Positions 1 to 7,557 are shown, counted from the stretch's first letter. The stretch: DNA of 64,000 nt from Geopseudomonas aromaticivorans (GCF_019097855.1 NZ_JAHRGL010000018.1:1-64000); one strand, 5' to 3'. Numbers and translations: made by a program. Notes: a model not told the origin generated them from the letters alone.

Positions 1-255
1 CCAGGTAATCAGGAAGCGGTTTTCTCGTGGTTGTGGTGAACAGCGACACTGTCGGAACAGGCGAGTCCTGCAGCGGAACAAGGCCGATAACAATTCTGAT
101 CCCCGTGATCGATTGAACGCTTGGCCCTCGCTGCGCGAACTACAGAGTGGCCCGGGCGGTAACGCCCAGCGAAGGCCGGATATACGAATGCAACCGCACT
201 GACGACAGGGTTGGAAAGGCTTTACTCACCACTTGTGGGGAGAGTCCATATACCA
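1..255. other. left window edge, no gene recognised
   Basis: I see no convincing open reading frame here and no complete attC. A core-like GTTAGAG at 259-265 is identical to the core that opens the attC at 1697-1773, but the sequence to its left does not continue as an attC. This is probably the distal, degenerate end of the cassette array. Confidence 0.4.
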
Positions 256-666
256 TTAGTTAGAGTGCGAGGCTTCGAGGTAAAGCCACGCTCTGTGCGC
301 TGAAAGTGGAATTAATATTAGTTCAATTAGTAATGGGTATGAGGTTGAAAATAGAAGATTGAGGCTTTCGGCCTTAAGCGCTGTGATGCTGAAAAATAAA
401 ATAGGGGTGTATATCGCAAGAGCAGCAAGTGGGGCGTATTTTTTGTAAATGTACGCGGCTGGAAAAGCTATGATTGATGCGGCAAGTGCAGTGAGAATAA
501 AATTTAGCGCGACTGATGAAAGTAAGATGCCTGTCATTGAATTGTTGGGGTTTGCTGGGATTAAATCCGTCAATGGCATGACTGCAAATTTTGAGAATCC
601 GCCGAAAAATGCTATGGCGAAAACTGGTATTAGTAGAATTTTTATCAATGTAACTGCGGCGTGCAC
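256..666 (-). CDS. integron cassette gene: four-helix membrane protein of unknown function
   Basis: This 136-residue protein is almost entirely hydrophobic. Membrane segments are likely at about residues 5-27, 46-70, 76-97 and 108-125, and the C-terminal tail is short and polar. I recognise no family. It is the leftmost (distal) gene of the cassette array and is clearly more AT-rich than the core genes right of 4 kb, as cassette genes usually are. The attC expected just after its stop codon is degenerate: only the core GTTAGAG at 259-265 is visible. It has no promoter of its own that I can see. The inner membrane is the likely location. Confidence 0.6.
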   Translation of the reverse strand: MHAAVTLIKILLIPVFAIAFFGGFSKFAVMPLTDLIPANPNNSMTGILLSSVALNFILTALAASIIAFPAAYIYKKYAPLAALAIYTPILFFSITALKAESLNLLFSTSYPLLIELILIPLSAHRAWLYLEASHSN

Positions 667-682
667 GAGTTTTCTCCTTGTT

Positions 683-759
683 CTCTAGCGTTTGGTTAAG
701 GGGCCGGCTTTAGCCGGTCCCGAGTGAGCGAAGCGAACGGCTTGAACTATTTGTTATGT
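683..759 (-). repeat. attC recombination site 1
   Basis: This imperfect inverted repeat of about 77 bp lies between two cassette genes. Its central arms (GGGGCCGGCTTTAGCCGGTCCC) and the GAGTGAGCGAAGCGAACGG motif are nearly identical to the sites at 1697-1773 and 2503-2578. The outer cores are degenerate (CTCTAGC and GTTATGT). It follows the stop codon of the gene at 765-1256, so it belongs to that cassette. Confidence 0.85.
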
Positions 760-764
760 GCTCG

Positions 765-1256
765 CTAGGCACTCCAGGATAACGCCAGAAAGAATAATAA
801 GCTGCCTAGAATGTATTGCCACCTAAATAGTGATCTGTCGATGTATTCGGCGAGTGTCTTACCCTTGAAGGACTCAATTTTTGAGCCGAGCACTGATAGA
901 GTTGCTGAAAGCAGAATGCCTACCCCAAAGACCTGAATTGCATTTGTTATGAGAGTTGAGGGCTTTCCGAGTGAGTGCTTTAGTCCTGCGCCAATGGCGA
1001 TCCCGATAATAATTGATGAAAAAGTTATTAGAAGGGAAGAGAGAAAGGAGTTTCTAATTGCATTCGCTCTGTATAGGTTGTGCTTTTTCCATTCGGCAAC
1101 GACTTCTGGAGGAGCTTTCCCATCGGGATGTGCTTCTCTAAGTTGCTTGTTGTCTCTGAACTCTTGCTCTATCCCCGCCTTGGTGGCGTACTCAGAGAAC
1201 TTCTCTGGTGAAAATATGAGCAATGTTGTACCAACAATAATCTGCTTTGTTTTCAT
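765..1256 (-). CDS. integron cassette gene: membrane protein of unknown function
   Basis: The protein has 163 residues. A short hydrophobic N-terminus is followed by a charged soluble stretch (about residues 17-65, rich in E, K and D). Three likely membrane helices follow at about 68-92, 103-123 and 146-162. I do not recognise the family. It is read in the same direction as its cassette neighbours and is followed 5 bases later by attC site 1. The start codon is the only in-frame ATG near the left edge of attC site 2, which fits normal cassette layout. Confidence 0.6.
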   Translation of the reverse strand: MKTKQIIVGTTLLIFSPEKFSEYATKAGIEQEFRDNKQLREAHPDGKAPPEVVAEWKKHNLYRANAIRNSFLSSLLITFSSIIIGIAIGAGLKHSLGKPSTLITNAIQVFGVGILLSATLSVLGSKIESFKGKTLAEYIDRSLFRWQYILGSLLFFLALSWSA

Positions 1257-1263
1257 GATGGGC

Positions 1264-1345
1264 GCATAACGTTTAGGTTAAGGGGCGGCCGCGGTACGCG
1301 GACGTCCCAGCGAGCAGAGCGAGCGACTTGAACCGCATGTTAGGC
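1264..1345 (-). repeat. attC recombination site 2
   Basis: An 82-bp site has cores GCATAAC and GTTAGGC. The inner arms (GGGGCGGCCGCGGTACGCGGACGTCCC) are more divergent than those of sites 1, 3 and 5, although the GAGCGACTTGAACCGCATGTTAGGC end is typical. The stop codon of the gene at 1340-1687 lies inside the core, a common feature of cassettes. Confidence 0.8.
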
Positions 1346-1687
1346 AAGCTCAACCACTCCTGCAGCCCAGAAAAGCACATCACGATCCTCGAACCATCCG
1401 CCTACCTCTATGCTTCTTTCGCTTTCCCATCCGAGAGACTTGGTGCTTGCGATATAAATGAATGGAATTTGTGGGATTTGGAATGGGCCAAATTCAGCCA
1501 GCTGTGGCTGTGCAAACCAGAGACGCTTCAACTGTTTAGTGGCTGAGCATAGCTCGATGGTGATGCTCGATGGCAAGGAAGTATCGAAATCAAGCTCCAC
1601 CTCGTAGCGTATGACCTTCCAGTCAGCAGGGCTCGTGATACACGGATGGAGAAGACTCTGCAGCTCCTCGTATGGCACTGACTCCAT
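1340..1687 (-). CDS. integron cassette gene: small soluble protein of unknown function
   Basis: This 115-residue acidic protein has no signal peptide or membrane segment. It contains alternating hydrophobic stretches suggesting a beta-rich fold (about residues 24-50 and 70-80) and a Trp-rich C-terminal part. I do not recognise the family. The TAA stop is formed by the GTTAGGC core of attC site 2, so the reading frame ends exactly at the recombination site. The start ATG lies ten bases from attC site 3, leaving almost no leader. Confidence 0.55.
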   Translation of the reverse strand: MESVPYEELQSLLHPCITSPADWKVIRYEVELDFDTSLPSSITIELCSATKQLKRLWFAQPQLAEFGPFQIPQIPFIYIASTKSLGWESERSIEVGGWFEDRDVLFWAAGVVELA

Positions 1688-1696
1688 AGTTTTTCT

Positions 1697-1773
1697 GCCT
1701 AACGTTTGGTTAAGGGGCTGGCTTTAGCCAGTCCCGAGTGAGCGAAGCGAACGGCTTGAACCAGTAGTTAGAG
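1697..1773 (-). repeat. attC recombination site 3
   Basis: A 77-bp site has cores GCCTAAC and GTTAGAG. The arms GGCTGGCTTTAGCCAGTCC form a strong internal palindrome. It is nearly identical to sites 1 and 5 and is the best example of the conserved local attC type. Confidence 0.9.
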
Positions 1774-2124
1774 GTTGGCATCGCAAACCGGTTTTTCGCT
1801 GTACGATGTACCTGTTTCTATGTCGATGAAAAGCCCTGACTCTGAAAATTTGAACCCATACCAACCGACCCACAAACAACCCTCTTTCTCAAAGGGCTCA
1901 AGATCCGTGAATTTTACGGCCATAGACCGGATCTCTTCCTTTGTTTTTCCTGCGAGCGAAGTTTTTAGCATGCCCACCGCTTGAGCGTTGGAACCGTTCA
2001 GCTCATAAATTTCTTGATCTATATATGAGCGCGTTACTACGGTGTCAATTGTGGTGTATAGCCAAAATATATTAGTGCCTACTAGTAGTAGGCTGAGCGT
2101 AATTATGGCTAAGCGGGTTTTCAC
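1768..2124 (-). CDS. integron cassette gene: membrane-anchored periplasmic protein
   Basis: This 118-residue protein has one N-terminal hydrophobic helix (about residues 5-25) preceded by positive charges, so it is probably anchored in the inner membrane or exported. About 90 soluble residues follow. Two cysteines, in the GCLWVGWYGF region and in the tail near PVCDANL, could form a disulfide. The layout recalls small immunity-type proteins (Imm58-like) that are frequent in cassettes, but this is recollection and not demonstrated. The TAA stop is part of the core of attC site 3. Confidence 0.6.
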   Translation of the reverse strand: MKTRLAIITLSLLLVGTNIFWLYTTIDTVVTRSYIDQEIYELNGSNAQAVGMLKTSLAGKTKEEIRSMAVKFTDLEPFEKEGCLWVGWYGFKFSESGLFIDIETGTSYSEKPVCDANL

Positions 2125-2130
2125 GCAGAC

Positions 2131-2199
2131 CTCTAACGTAGAGGTGAGGGGCGGCTGTCGGCTTGCCGGCAGGCGTCCCTCTCGACCGCCATGTTAGGG
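2131..2199 (-). repeat. attC recombination site 4
   Basis: A 69-bp site has cores CTCTAAC and GTTAGGG and inner arms GAGGGGCGGCTGTCGGCTTGCCGGCAGGCGTCCCTC. The outer architecture matches the other sites, but the arms are unlike sites 1, 3 and 5, implying a cassette of different origin. Confidence 0.75.
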
Positions 2200-2220
2200 C
2201 GGGCGTGGTTAATGAAAGCG

Positions 2221-2493
2221 TTAAGGCTGTGTTTGTACCGCGATGACCGTGAACTCACTGCCGCCAACCTCAATTGATTTTCGCCAGACATTCTTGATAT
2301 TCGGGACAGCCAAGAAGTCACCACTATATGCTTTAGACGTAAGTTCCTTATGCAACGCCGGAGTAAGAGCGGGCAGCGCGCCAGCGGGAATGTTTGAGCA
2401 CCAAGAGGAGATGAAGCCTTTGAAGTTGCTGTGGCTTCCTTGTGTAACCCGGCTAGCCCCTTTGTACGAGACGATATATGTGTAGAGCGGCAT
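2221..2493 (-). CDS. integron cassette gene: small protein of unknown function
   Basis: This soluble protein of 90 residues has a beta-strand-like start (MPLYTYIVSYKG) and a regular end (FTVIAVQTQP). The layout resembles small alpha/beta cassette proteins, but I recognise no family. There is a single Cys near residue 32 and no signal peptide. It sits between attC sites 4 and 5 and fills the cassette almost completely. Confidence 0.55.
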   Translation of the reverse strand: MPLYTYIVSYKGASRVTQGSHSNFKGFISSWCSNIPAGALPALTPALHKELTSKAYSGDFLAVPNIKNVWRKSIEVGGSEFTVIAVQTQP

Positions 2494-2502
2494 TGCTCAG
2501 AG

Positions 2503-2578
2503 CCCTAACGTATGGTTAAGGGGCGGGCTTTAGCCCGTCCCAGTGAGCGAAGCGAACGGTTTGAACCGTTTGTTAGAC
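2503..2578 (-). repeat. attC recombination site 5
   Basis: A 76-bp site has cores CCCTAAC and GTTAGAC. The internal palindrome GGGCGGGCTTTAGCCCGTCCC and the GTGAGCGAAGCGAACGG motif are shared with sites 1 and 3. Confidence 0.9.
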
Positions 2579-2628
2579 ATCGATATCAGCTCTGTATGAC
2601 CAAGCGGAAGCGCTGGCGGTGAAGAGGC

Positions 2629-2925
2629 CTATTTTTCACACTTTATTATTGGGTAAGGCTCGCCTTTGAAACCAACCCCTATCAAAACACCATTTTCAAC
2701 ATACAAGGACGATCCGTTTGGCTTGGTAATCGGCAGGCCGCTAAGTGCATCATGCTCCTTGCACAAATATACGGATGAGATATCTAGTAGGAGATCCTTG
2801 CTCCTTCTGTCCAAGAAAGATACAGACGACTCTTGATGGGCGATAGTTATGCCTTGGTCGACGAGCGAATAAAAAGCCCATGCAAGGATAAGGAGTAGTA
2901 CGACAATCGTGGAATTTTTTTTCAT
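2629..2925 (-). CDS. integron cassette gene: small membrane-anchored protein
   Basis: I place the start at the ATG encoding MKKNSTIVVLLLILAW, because this gives a typical membrane-anchor or signal sequence (helix at about residues 6-22). The longer upstream extension is Arg-rich and runs into the neighbouring attC. The resulting protein has 98 residues, with a soluble C-terminal part containing two Cys (near VYLCKEHD and the final KCEK). No family is recognised. It is probably exported or anchored facing the periplasm. Confidence 0.55.
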   Translation of the reverse strand: MKKNSTIVVLLLILAWAFYSLVDQGITIAHQESSVSFLDRRSKDLLLDISSVYLCKEHDALSGLPITKPNGSSLYVENGVLIGVGFKGEPYPIIKCEK

Positions 2926-3018
2926 TGGGTCCGGAACGCCTGGATGTGTGCGGCGGTTTGATCGAAGGGCTGTCGTTTTAACCAATTTTTCCAGCCGTTG
3001 CACCATGTGCGAAGAGAT

Positions 3019-3105
3019 GGCTAACGTAGAGCTAACCGGCGCTGCGCAGCTCTATCGCGCAGCGTCCAGCGACCGAAGGGAGCGAGGTTGAGCGCCGGGT
3101 TAGGG
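3019..3105 (-). repeat. attC recombination site 6
   Basis: An 87-bp site has cores GGCTAAC and GTTAGGG. The arms GCGCTGCGCAGC and GCGCAGCGTCCAGC, plus GACCGAAGGGAGCGAGGTTGAGC, belong to a second attC type that is common in environmental Gammaproteobacteria. Translation through it gives the familiar NLAPFGRWTLRD-type peptide. Confidence 0.8.
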
Positions 3106-3537
3106 CTCGGCTGTTTCATTGACCAAAATGCTCCCGGTGAAGTGGGCGATACCGCCGACCGAAACGAAACGAATGTGAGGTGCCCAAAGAACCGCGTAGC
3201 CAGTGGAGCGCCGCAGGATAGAACGATGGCCGGCGACAAGCGCCAGCTTTGAACGAGGGACAGGCCCAGGCGTGAAGAAACCTTTGAGTAAGAGCGAAAT
3301 GCTTTTTGGCGGGCCAGACAACCGATTGTCAACATAGCCACCCTTTGAGTTGGGTAAGCGCGGTGGTCGCTGCCCGACGTAACGCACGCCGACAGCTCTT
3401 TGGAATTGCGTGGGCAAGGCGTCTGAACTTTTGTTCTCGCGCCAAATCCTGCGGTCGCCAAATGAGCGAGGACATGTGAGTAGCCAGATTCCATAGCGAC
3501 GGAGCAAGTTGAGAGCCCTAACGTTCGAGGTGAGCAC
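3100..3537 (-). CDS. possible integron cassette gene, unknown function
   Basis: This frame could encode 145 basic residues (for example LLRRYGIWLLTCPRSFGDRR) and ends in the core of attC site 6, as other cassette genes here do. A competing minus-strand frame (about 3021-3494) covers the same DNA and reads through the attC. The composition does not clearly favour either. The cassette may be non-coding or carry a gene I cannot define. No family is recognised. Confidence 0.3.
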   Translation of the reverse strand: MLTSNVRALNLLRRYGIWLLTCPRSFGDRRIWRENKSSDALPTQFQRAVGVRYVGQRPPRLPNSKGGYVDNRLSGPPKSISLLLKGFFTPGPVPRSKLALVAGHRSILRRSTGYAVLWAPHIRFVSVGGIAHFTGSILVNETAEP

Positions 3538-3581
3538 CGCCCGCGCGCAGCGTGGGTGTGTGCTCTAGCGAGTAGTTAGCC
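3516..3581 (-). repeat. attC-like site 7, most degenerate
   Basis: A 66-bp stretch has core CCCTAAC on the left and a degenerate GTTAGCC on the right, with GAGGTGAGCACCGCCCGCGCGCAGCGTGGGTGTGTGCTCTAGCGAG between them. The partial inverted symmetry (GAGCAC and GTGCTC) fits an attC, but the site is diverged. It marks the rightmost recognisable site of the array. Confidence 0.6.
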
Positions 3582-3640
3582 GACGATATTGCACCGGTCC
3601 GCGCAGCGGACTGTAAATGGGATGGGTGCTCAGGCGCCGG

Positions 3641-3744
3641 CGAAAATCTAAAATTGACCTCAACCCCAACCAGGGTCTGCGGCGTGTGCATTAACTTCGT
3701 TATGCTCCGCCGCAGACCCTGGTTGGGTATAGCAGCGATTTTCG
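3641..3744. repeat. nested palindrome at the array-chromosome border
   Basis: Two perfect 20-base inverted arms (3665-3684 and 3708-3727, sequence CCCAACCAGGGTCTGCGGCG) enclose a 23-base loop. The loop contains GCATTAAC-TTC-GTTATGC and could continue the stem with one bulged base. An outer pair, CGAAAATC at 3641-3648 and GATTTTCG at 3737-3744, extends the symmetry. It is far stronger than any intrinsic terminator nearby and has no U-tract. Confidence 0.8.
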
Positions 3745-4062
3745 ATTTACGTTGTGGCTGATTCCACATTATTTACGTTTCCCTATGCAAAATGTCGTAT
3801 ATCGTTGGTTAACTATAAATAGACCCCACTTGGTGTATAACACCCCAAGCGGGCTTGGTGGATAACATTCCGGGCACGGCACGCTCTGCCGCTCTGGAAT
3901 GCGGCATTGGCCATGCAGGTGGGGGTAAAAGGCGGTTATACACCATGCCAGCAGGTCCTTTTGCGTGCGGTGTTTGGCAAGTGCCGGGAGGGTAGCGCGT
4001 GGCGAGGTTGGAAGACAACCGGGGCAGGGGGAGGCCCCGGCTGTCGGCAGCAGGTGCCCGCG
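3745..4062. other. intergenic stretch between cassette array and nasT
   Basis: I find no gene here, and in particular no integron integrase. The stretch holds short imperfect repeats: CTTGGTGTATAAC near 3829, CTTGGTGGATAAC near 3854, and an inverted GTTATACACC near 3934. There is also a GC stem, CCGGGGC (4019-4025) with GCCCCGG (4034-4040), which may act as the nasT terminator. Confidence 0.5.
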
Positions 4063-4641
4063 TCAGTTGCCGAGCATCTCGTGCATGGAGATGATCTGCT
4101 CGGCCACCTGGATCAGCTTCTGCTGCTTGCTCATCGCCTGGCGGCGCATCAGGGTGTAGGCCTCTTCCTCGTTGCACTGGCGCATCTTCATCAGCAGGCC
4201 CTTGGCCAGTTCGATGCGCTTGCGCTCGGCCATCTGCTGGTCGCGGGCGTTGAGCTGGGCGCGCAGGGCCTGGTCGCTCTCGAAGCGCGCCATGGCCACG
4301 TCGAGGATCGGCTGCAGGCGCTGGGCGTGGATGCCTTCGACGATGTAGGCGCTGACCCCGGACTGGATGGCCTGGCGCATCACTTTCGGGTCGTGCTCGT
4401 CGGTGAACATGACGATCGGGTGCGGCTGGTCGCGGCTGAGCAGGCAGACCTGCTCCATCACGTCGCGCCCGGGCGATTCGCTGTCGATCAGGATCACGTC
4501 CGGGCGGACCGCGGCGACCCGCGCCGGCAGGTCGATGGTCAGGCCGGACTCGTCGACCACCTCGAAGCCGGCTTCGGTCAGTGCGCTTTTCAGGCGGCCG
4601 ACCTTCTTCGCGGTGTCGTTGATCAGGAGAATGCGCAACAT
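4063..4641 (-). CDS. nasT: NasT, ANTAR-domain nitrate-response antiterminator
   Basis: This is a 192-residue two-domain protein. The N-terminal receiver-like part has the acidic pair near N8-D9 and a phosphoacceptor-like D53 in VILIDSESPGRD. The lysine normally found near residue 102 is absent (SAYIVEGI). The C-terminal ANTAR RNA-binding helices are at about 130-185, with the typical ERKRIELAKGLLM segment. In relatives NasT binds leader RNA of nitrate/nitrite assimilation operons and prevents termination, and is held inactive by NasS when nitrate is absent. It lies 18 bases after nasS in the same direction, so the pair is one operon. The nas structural genes are not in the window. Confidence 0.95.
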   Translation of the reverse strand: MLRILLINDTAKKVGRLKSALTEAGFEVVDESGLTIDLPARVAAVRPDVILIDSESPGRDVMEQVCLLSRDQPHPIVMFTDEHDPKVMRQAIQSGVSAYIVEGIHAQRLQPILDVAMARFESDQALRAQLNARDQQMAERKRIELAKGLLMKMRQCNEEEAYTLMRRQAMSKQQKLIQVAEQIISMHEMLGN

Positions 4642-4659
4642 ATACAGAACTCCTGCGGA

Positions 4660-5871
4660 TCAGAGGGCCAGTGACGGGCGTGCGGCCAGCGCGTGCAGCG
4701 CGAAGCTGCGGGCGTACCCGGCCGGGTCGCTGCCGTCCCACACCTTGCCATCCTGGAGGGTGGAACTGCGCATGGGCTGCGGCACGGCGATGCCCAGCGC
4801 ACCCGCCGCCTCGCGATACAGGGCGAGCTGGTGCACTTCGCTGGCCAGTTCATGGTACGCCGGATCGTCGCGCAACAGACCCCAGCGGCGCAGCTGGGTA
4901 AGGAACCAGATGCCGTCGGACAGGTAGGGCATGTTCACCGCGCCTTCGGCGAAGAAGCGCAGCGGGTGGGCGTCCAGCCAGGCGTGGCCGAGGCCATCCT
5001 GGTAGTGGCCGAGAAAGCGCGGCTCCAGGGTGCTCGCCGGCGCGTTGACGAATTCCGCGGCGCTGAGCAGCTGGGCGGTGCTGCGACGGTTTTCCACGCT
5101 GGCGTCGATGAAGCGGCTGGCCTCGAGCAGCGCCATGCTCAGGGCGCGCGCGCTGTTGGGGCACTGCTCGACGAACTCGCGGGTGACACCGAGGACCTTT
5201 TCCGGATGGTCCGGCCAGATCGACTGGCTGGTAGCGATGGTGAAGCCTTGGCCCTCGTCTACTGCGTGGGCGCCCCACGGATCGCCGGCGCAGAAGCCGT
5301 CGATGCGCCCGGCGCGCAGGTGGGTGACCATCTGCGCCGGCGGCACCACCACGCTGTTGACGTCGCTGAGCGGATGGATGCCGTGGCCGGCCAGCCAGTA
5401 GTACAGCCACAGGGCATGGGTGCCGGTGGGGAAGGTGTGGGCGAAGGTGAGTTTCGCACCGCTCTGGTGCGTGCGTTCACGCAGCGCCTCAGGAGTGGTC
5501 ACGCCGGCCTCGCGCAGTGCCGTGCTCAGGTTGATCGACTGGCCGTTCTGGTTCAGGCCCATGAGGATCGCCATGGGCGTGGCCGGGCTGCCGATGCCCA
5601 GATGGGTGCCGTAGACCTGGCCATAGAGCATCTGCGCCGCGTCCAGTTCGCCGCTGACCAGCTTGTCGCGCAGGCCGGCCCAGGAGGCCTGGCGGCGCAG
5701 GTTGAGGGTCAGGCCGTAGGGCTGGGCGAAGCCCTGGGTGGCGGCGACGATCAGCGACGCCGAGTCGGCCAGGGCCATGAAGCCGAGGTCGAGGACGTTC
5801 TTTTCCGGGGCATCCGAGCCGGCGACCCAGGACAGGGCGTCGTGGCGGGGAGCGGGGGTATGGTCGGGCAT
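4660..5871 (-). CDS. nasS: NasS, nitrate/nitrite sensor protein
   Basis: The 403-residue protein is of the NrtA/NasF-like substrate-binding fold but without a signal peptide, as expected for a cytoplasmic sensor. I chose the ATG giving MPDHTPAPRHDALSWVAG. Upstream in-frame codons give an implausible Arg/Pro-rich extension. The family start LDLGFMALADSASLIVAA is at about residues 29-46. NasS binds NasT and releases it on sensing nitrate or nitrite. It is transcribed with nasT and divergently from xdhA, with about 240 bases between them that must hold both promoters. Confidence 0.93.
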   Translation of the reverse strand: MPDHTPAPRHDALSWVAGSDAPEKNVLDLGFMALADSASLIVAATQGFAQPYGLTLNLRRQASWAGLRDKLVSGELDAAQMLYGQVYGTHLGIGSPATPMAILMGLNQNGQSINLSTALREAGVTTPEALRERTHQSGAKLTFAHTFPTGTHALWLYYWLAGHGIHPLSDVNSVVVPPAQMVTHLRAGRIDGFCAGDPWGAHAVDEGQGFTIATSQSIWPDHPEKVLGVTREFVEQCPNSARALSMALLEASRFIDASVENRRSTAQLLSAAEFVNAPASTLEPRFLGHYQDGLGHAWLDAHPLRFFAEGAVNMPYLSDGIWFLTQLRRWGLLRDDPAYHELASEVHQLALYREAAGALGIAVPQPMRSSTLQDGKVWDGSDPAGYARSFALHALAARPSLAL

Positions 5872-6108
5872 GACGGGTTCCAGAAACGGGCAGGGCAGGT
5901 GGGCTGCATGCCTGCGATAAAGCAAGCCGTATGCCAGTGTGGCTCCTGGTCGTGCCAACGATGCTGTCGCCACGCCCGTGGTACACGCCTGTGCACCAAA
6001 GATGAACGCTACCGACCAGGGCGAAGGCCTGGGGTGGTTGCTCCGGCGCGCGGGGCTCACTACAGTCCTTTCAAGGGCTTATCGAACCAGCCCAGGCAGG
6101 GGGCCGCC

Positions 6109-7557
6109 GTGATCCAGTTTCTGCTCAACCGCGAGCAGCGCCGCGAGACTGCGCTCGATCCGAACCTGACGGTGCTCGAATACCTGCGCCGCCATCTCGG
6201 TCGCAGCGGCACCAAGGAAGGCTGCGCCTCCGGCGACTGCGGTGCCTGTACCGTGGTGGTCGCCGAGGCGGACCCGTCCGTCAACGGCGAGCGCCTGCGC
6301 TATCGCAGCCTGAATGCCTGCCTGACCTTCATGTCCGCGCTGCACGGCAAGCAACTGCTCACGGTCGAAGACCTCGGCCAGCCGGGTCACCTGCACGGCG
6401 TGCAGCAGGCGATGGCCGACTGCCACGCCAGCCAGTGCGGTTTCTGTACCCCGGGCTTCGTCATGTCGCTGTTCGCCCTGCACAAGGGCTGCGATGGTTA
6501 CGACCGCGCGCAGGCGGTCGATGCGCTGACCGGCAACCTGTGCCGCTGCACCGGCTACCGGCCGATCCTCGCCGCTGCCGAACGGGCCTGCACGGACAGG
6601 CAGGTGGATACCTTCGACCGCCACGAGACGGAAACCCTGGCCGCCCTGCGCGCCATCGCCAGCCAGGACGAGGCCGGATTGGCGCGGGGCGAGCGGCGCT
6701 GCTGGCTGCCGCAGACGTTGGACGAGCTGGCCGAACTCTACCTGGCCCAGCCGCAGGCGCGCCTGCTGGCCGGCGGCACCGACGTGGCTCTGGAGGTCTC
6801 CCAGCAGCACAGTACCTTGCCGCTGCTGATCGACCTCGGCCGGGTGGCCGAACTCAAGCGCATCGCAGTGACCGACTCGCATGTCGAGATTGGTGCGGGC
6901 GTGGCGCTGAGCGACTGCCAGGCCGTGCTGGCCGCCGAGTACCCGGACTTCGGCGCGCTGCTGGCACGCTTCGCCTCGCGGCAGATCCGCAACCGTGCCA
7001 CCCTCGGCGGCAATCTCGGCAATGCCTCGCCGATCGGCGACACGCCGCCGCTGCTGATCGCCCTCGGTGCCGAGCTGCTGCTGCGCCGTGGGGCTACGCG
7101 GCGCACGCTGGCGCTGGAGGAATTCTTCCGCGACTACCGGGTCACCGCGCTGGCGCCCGGCGAATTCATCGAGTGCATCCGCGTGCCGCGGGCCACCGCG
7201 GGACAGGCGCTGCGCGCCTACAAGGTCAGCAAGCGCCTGGACGACGATATCTCCGCGGTCTGCGCGGCGTTCAACCTGCAGCTGCACGATGGCGTGGTAA
7301 CGCAGGCGCGCATCGCCTTCGGCGGCATGGCGGCGACGCCTAGACGCGCCTTCCAGTGCGAGCAGGCGCTGCTCGGCACGCGCGGCGACGCGGCGGCCAT
7401 TGAGCGCGCCGGCCAGGTACTGGCCGGCGAGTTCACCCCGCTCAGTGATCAGCGCGCCAGCGCCGCCTACCGCCTGCGGGTGGCGCAGAATCTGCTGCGC
7501 CGTTGCTTCATCGAGCTGCAGCAACCTTACGTGGCCACCCGGGTGTATCCAGCATGA
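6109..7557 (+). CDS. xdhA: xanthine dehydrogenase small subunit XdhA
   Basis: The start is GTG at 6109, six bases after an AGGGGG ribosome site, giving 482 residues. The N-terminal plant-type [2Fe-2S] cluster uses C39, C44 and C47 (EGCASGDCGAC). The second [2Fe-2S] domain has CQCGFC (C110, C113) and CRC (C145, C147). The FAD-binding domain follows from about residue 185 (LLAGGTDVALEV, IRNRATLGGNLGNASPIGD). It oxidises hypoxanthine and xanthine to urate in purine catabolism, passing electrons from molybdenum to FAD. The stop codon overlaps the start of xdhB. Confidence 0.96.
   Translation: MIQFLLNREQRRETALDPNLTVLEYLRRHLGRSGTKEGCASGDCGACTVVVAEADPSVNGERLRYRSLNACLTFMSALHGKQLLTVEDLGQPGHLHGVQQAMADCHASQCGFCTPGFVMSLFALHKGCDGYDRAQAVDALTGNLCRCTGYRPILAAAERACTDRQVDTFDRHETETLAALRAIASQDEAGLARGERRCWLPQTLDELAELYLAQPQARLLAGGTDVALEVSQQHSTLPLLIDLGRVAELKRIAVTDSHVEIGAGVALSDCQAVLAAEYPDFGALLARFASRQIRNRATLGGNLGNASPIGDTPPLLIALGAELLLRRGATRRTLALEEFFRDYRVTALAPGEFIECIRVPRATAGQALRAYKVSKRLDDDISAVCAAFNLQLHDGVVTQARIAFGGMAATPRRAFQCEQALLGTRGDAAAIERAGQVLAGEFTPLSDQRASAAYRLRVAQNLLRRCFIELQQPYVATRVYPA

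Noticed and set aside
3021-3494. 157-codon frame in the last cassette
   Set aside because: Its C-terminus is simply the translation of the attC site (NLAPFGRWTLRD type), and the rest has no regular protein features. I kept the frame that ends in the attC core, at low confidence.
3518-3769. 83-codon frame across attC 7 and the palindrome
   Set aside because: It reads through the recombination site and both palindrome arms, so it is unlikely to be a gene.
4693-6108. Long open frame on the plus strand opposite nasS, running into xdhA
   Set aside because: It is the antisense of nasS. The protein-like part starts only at the GTG at 6109 with its ribosome site and the [2Fe-2S] domain.
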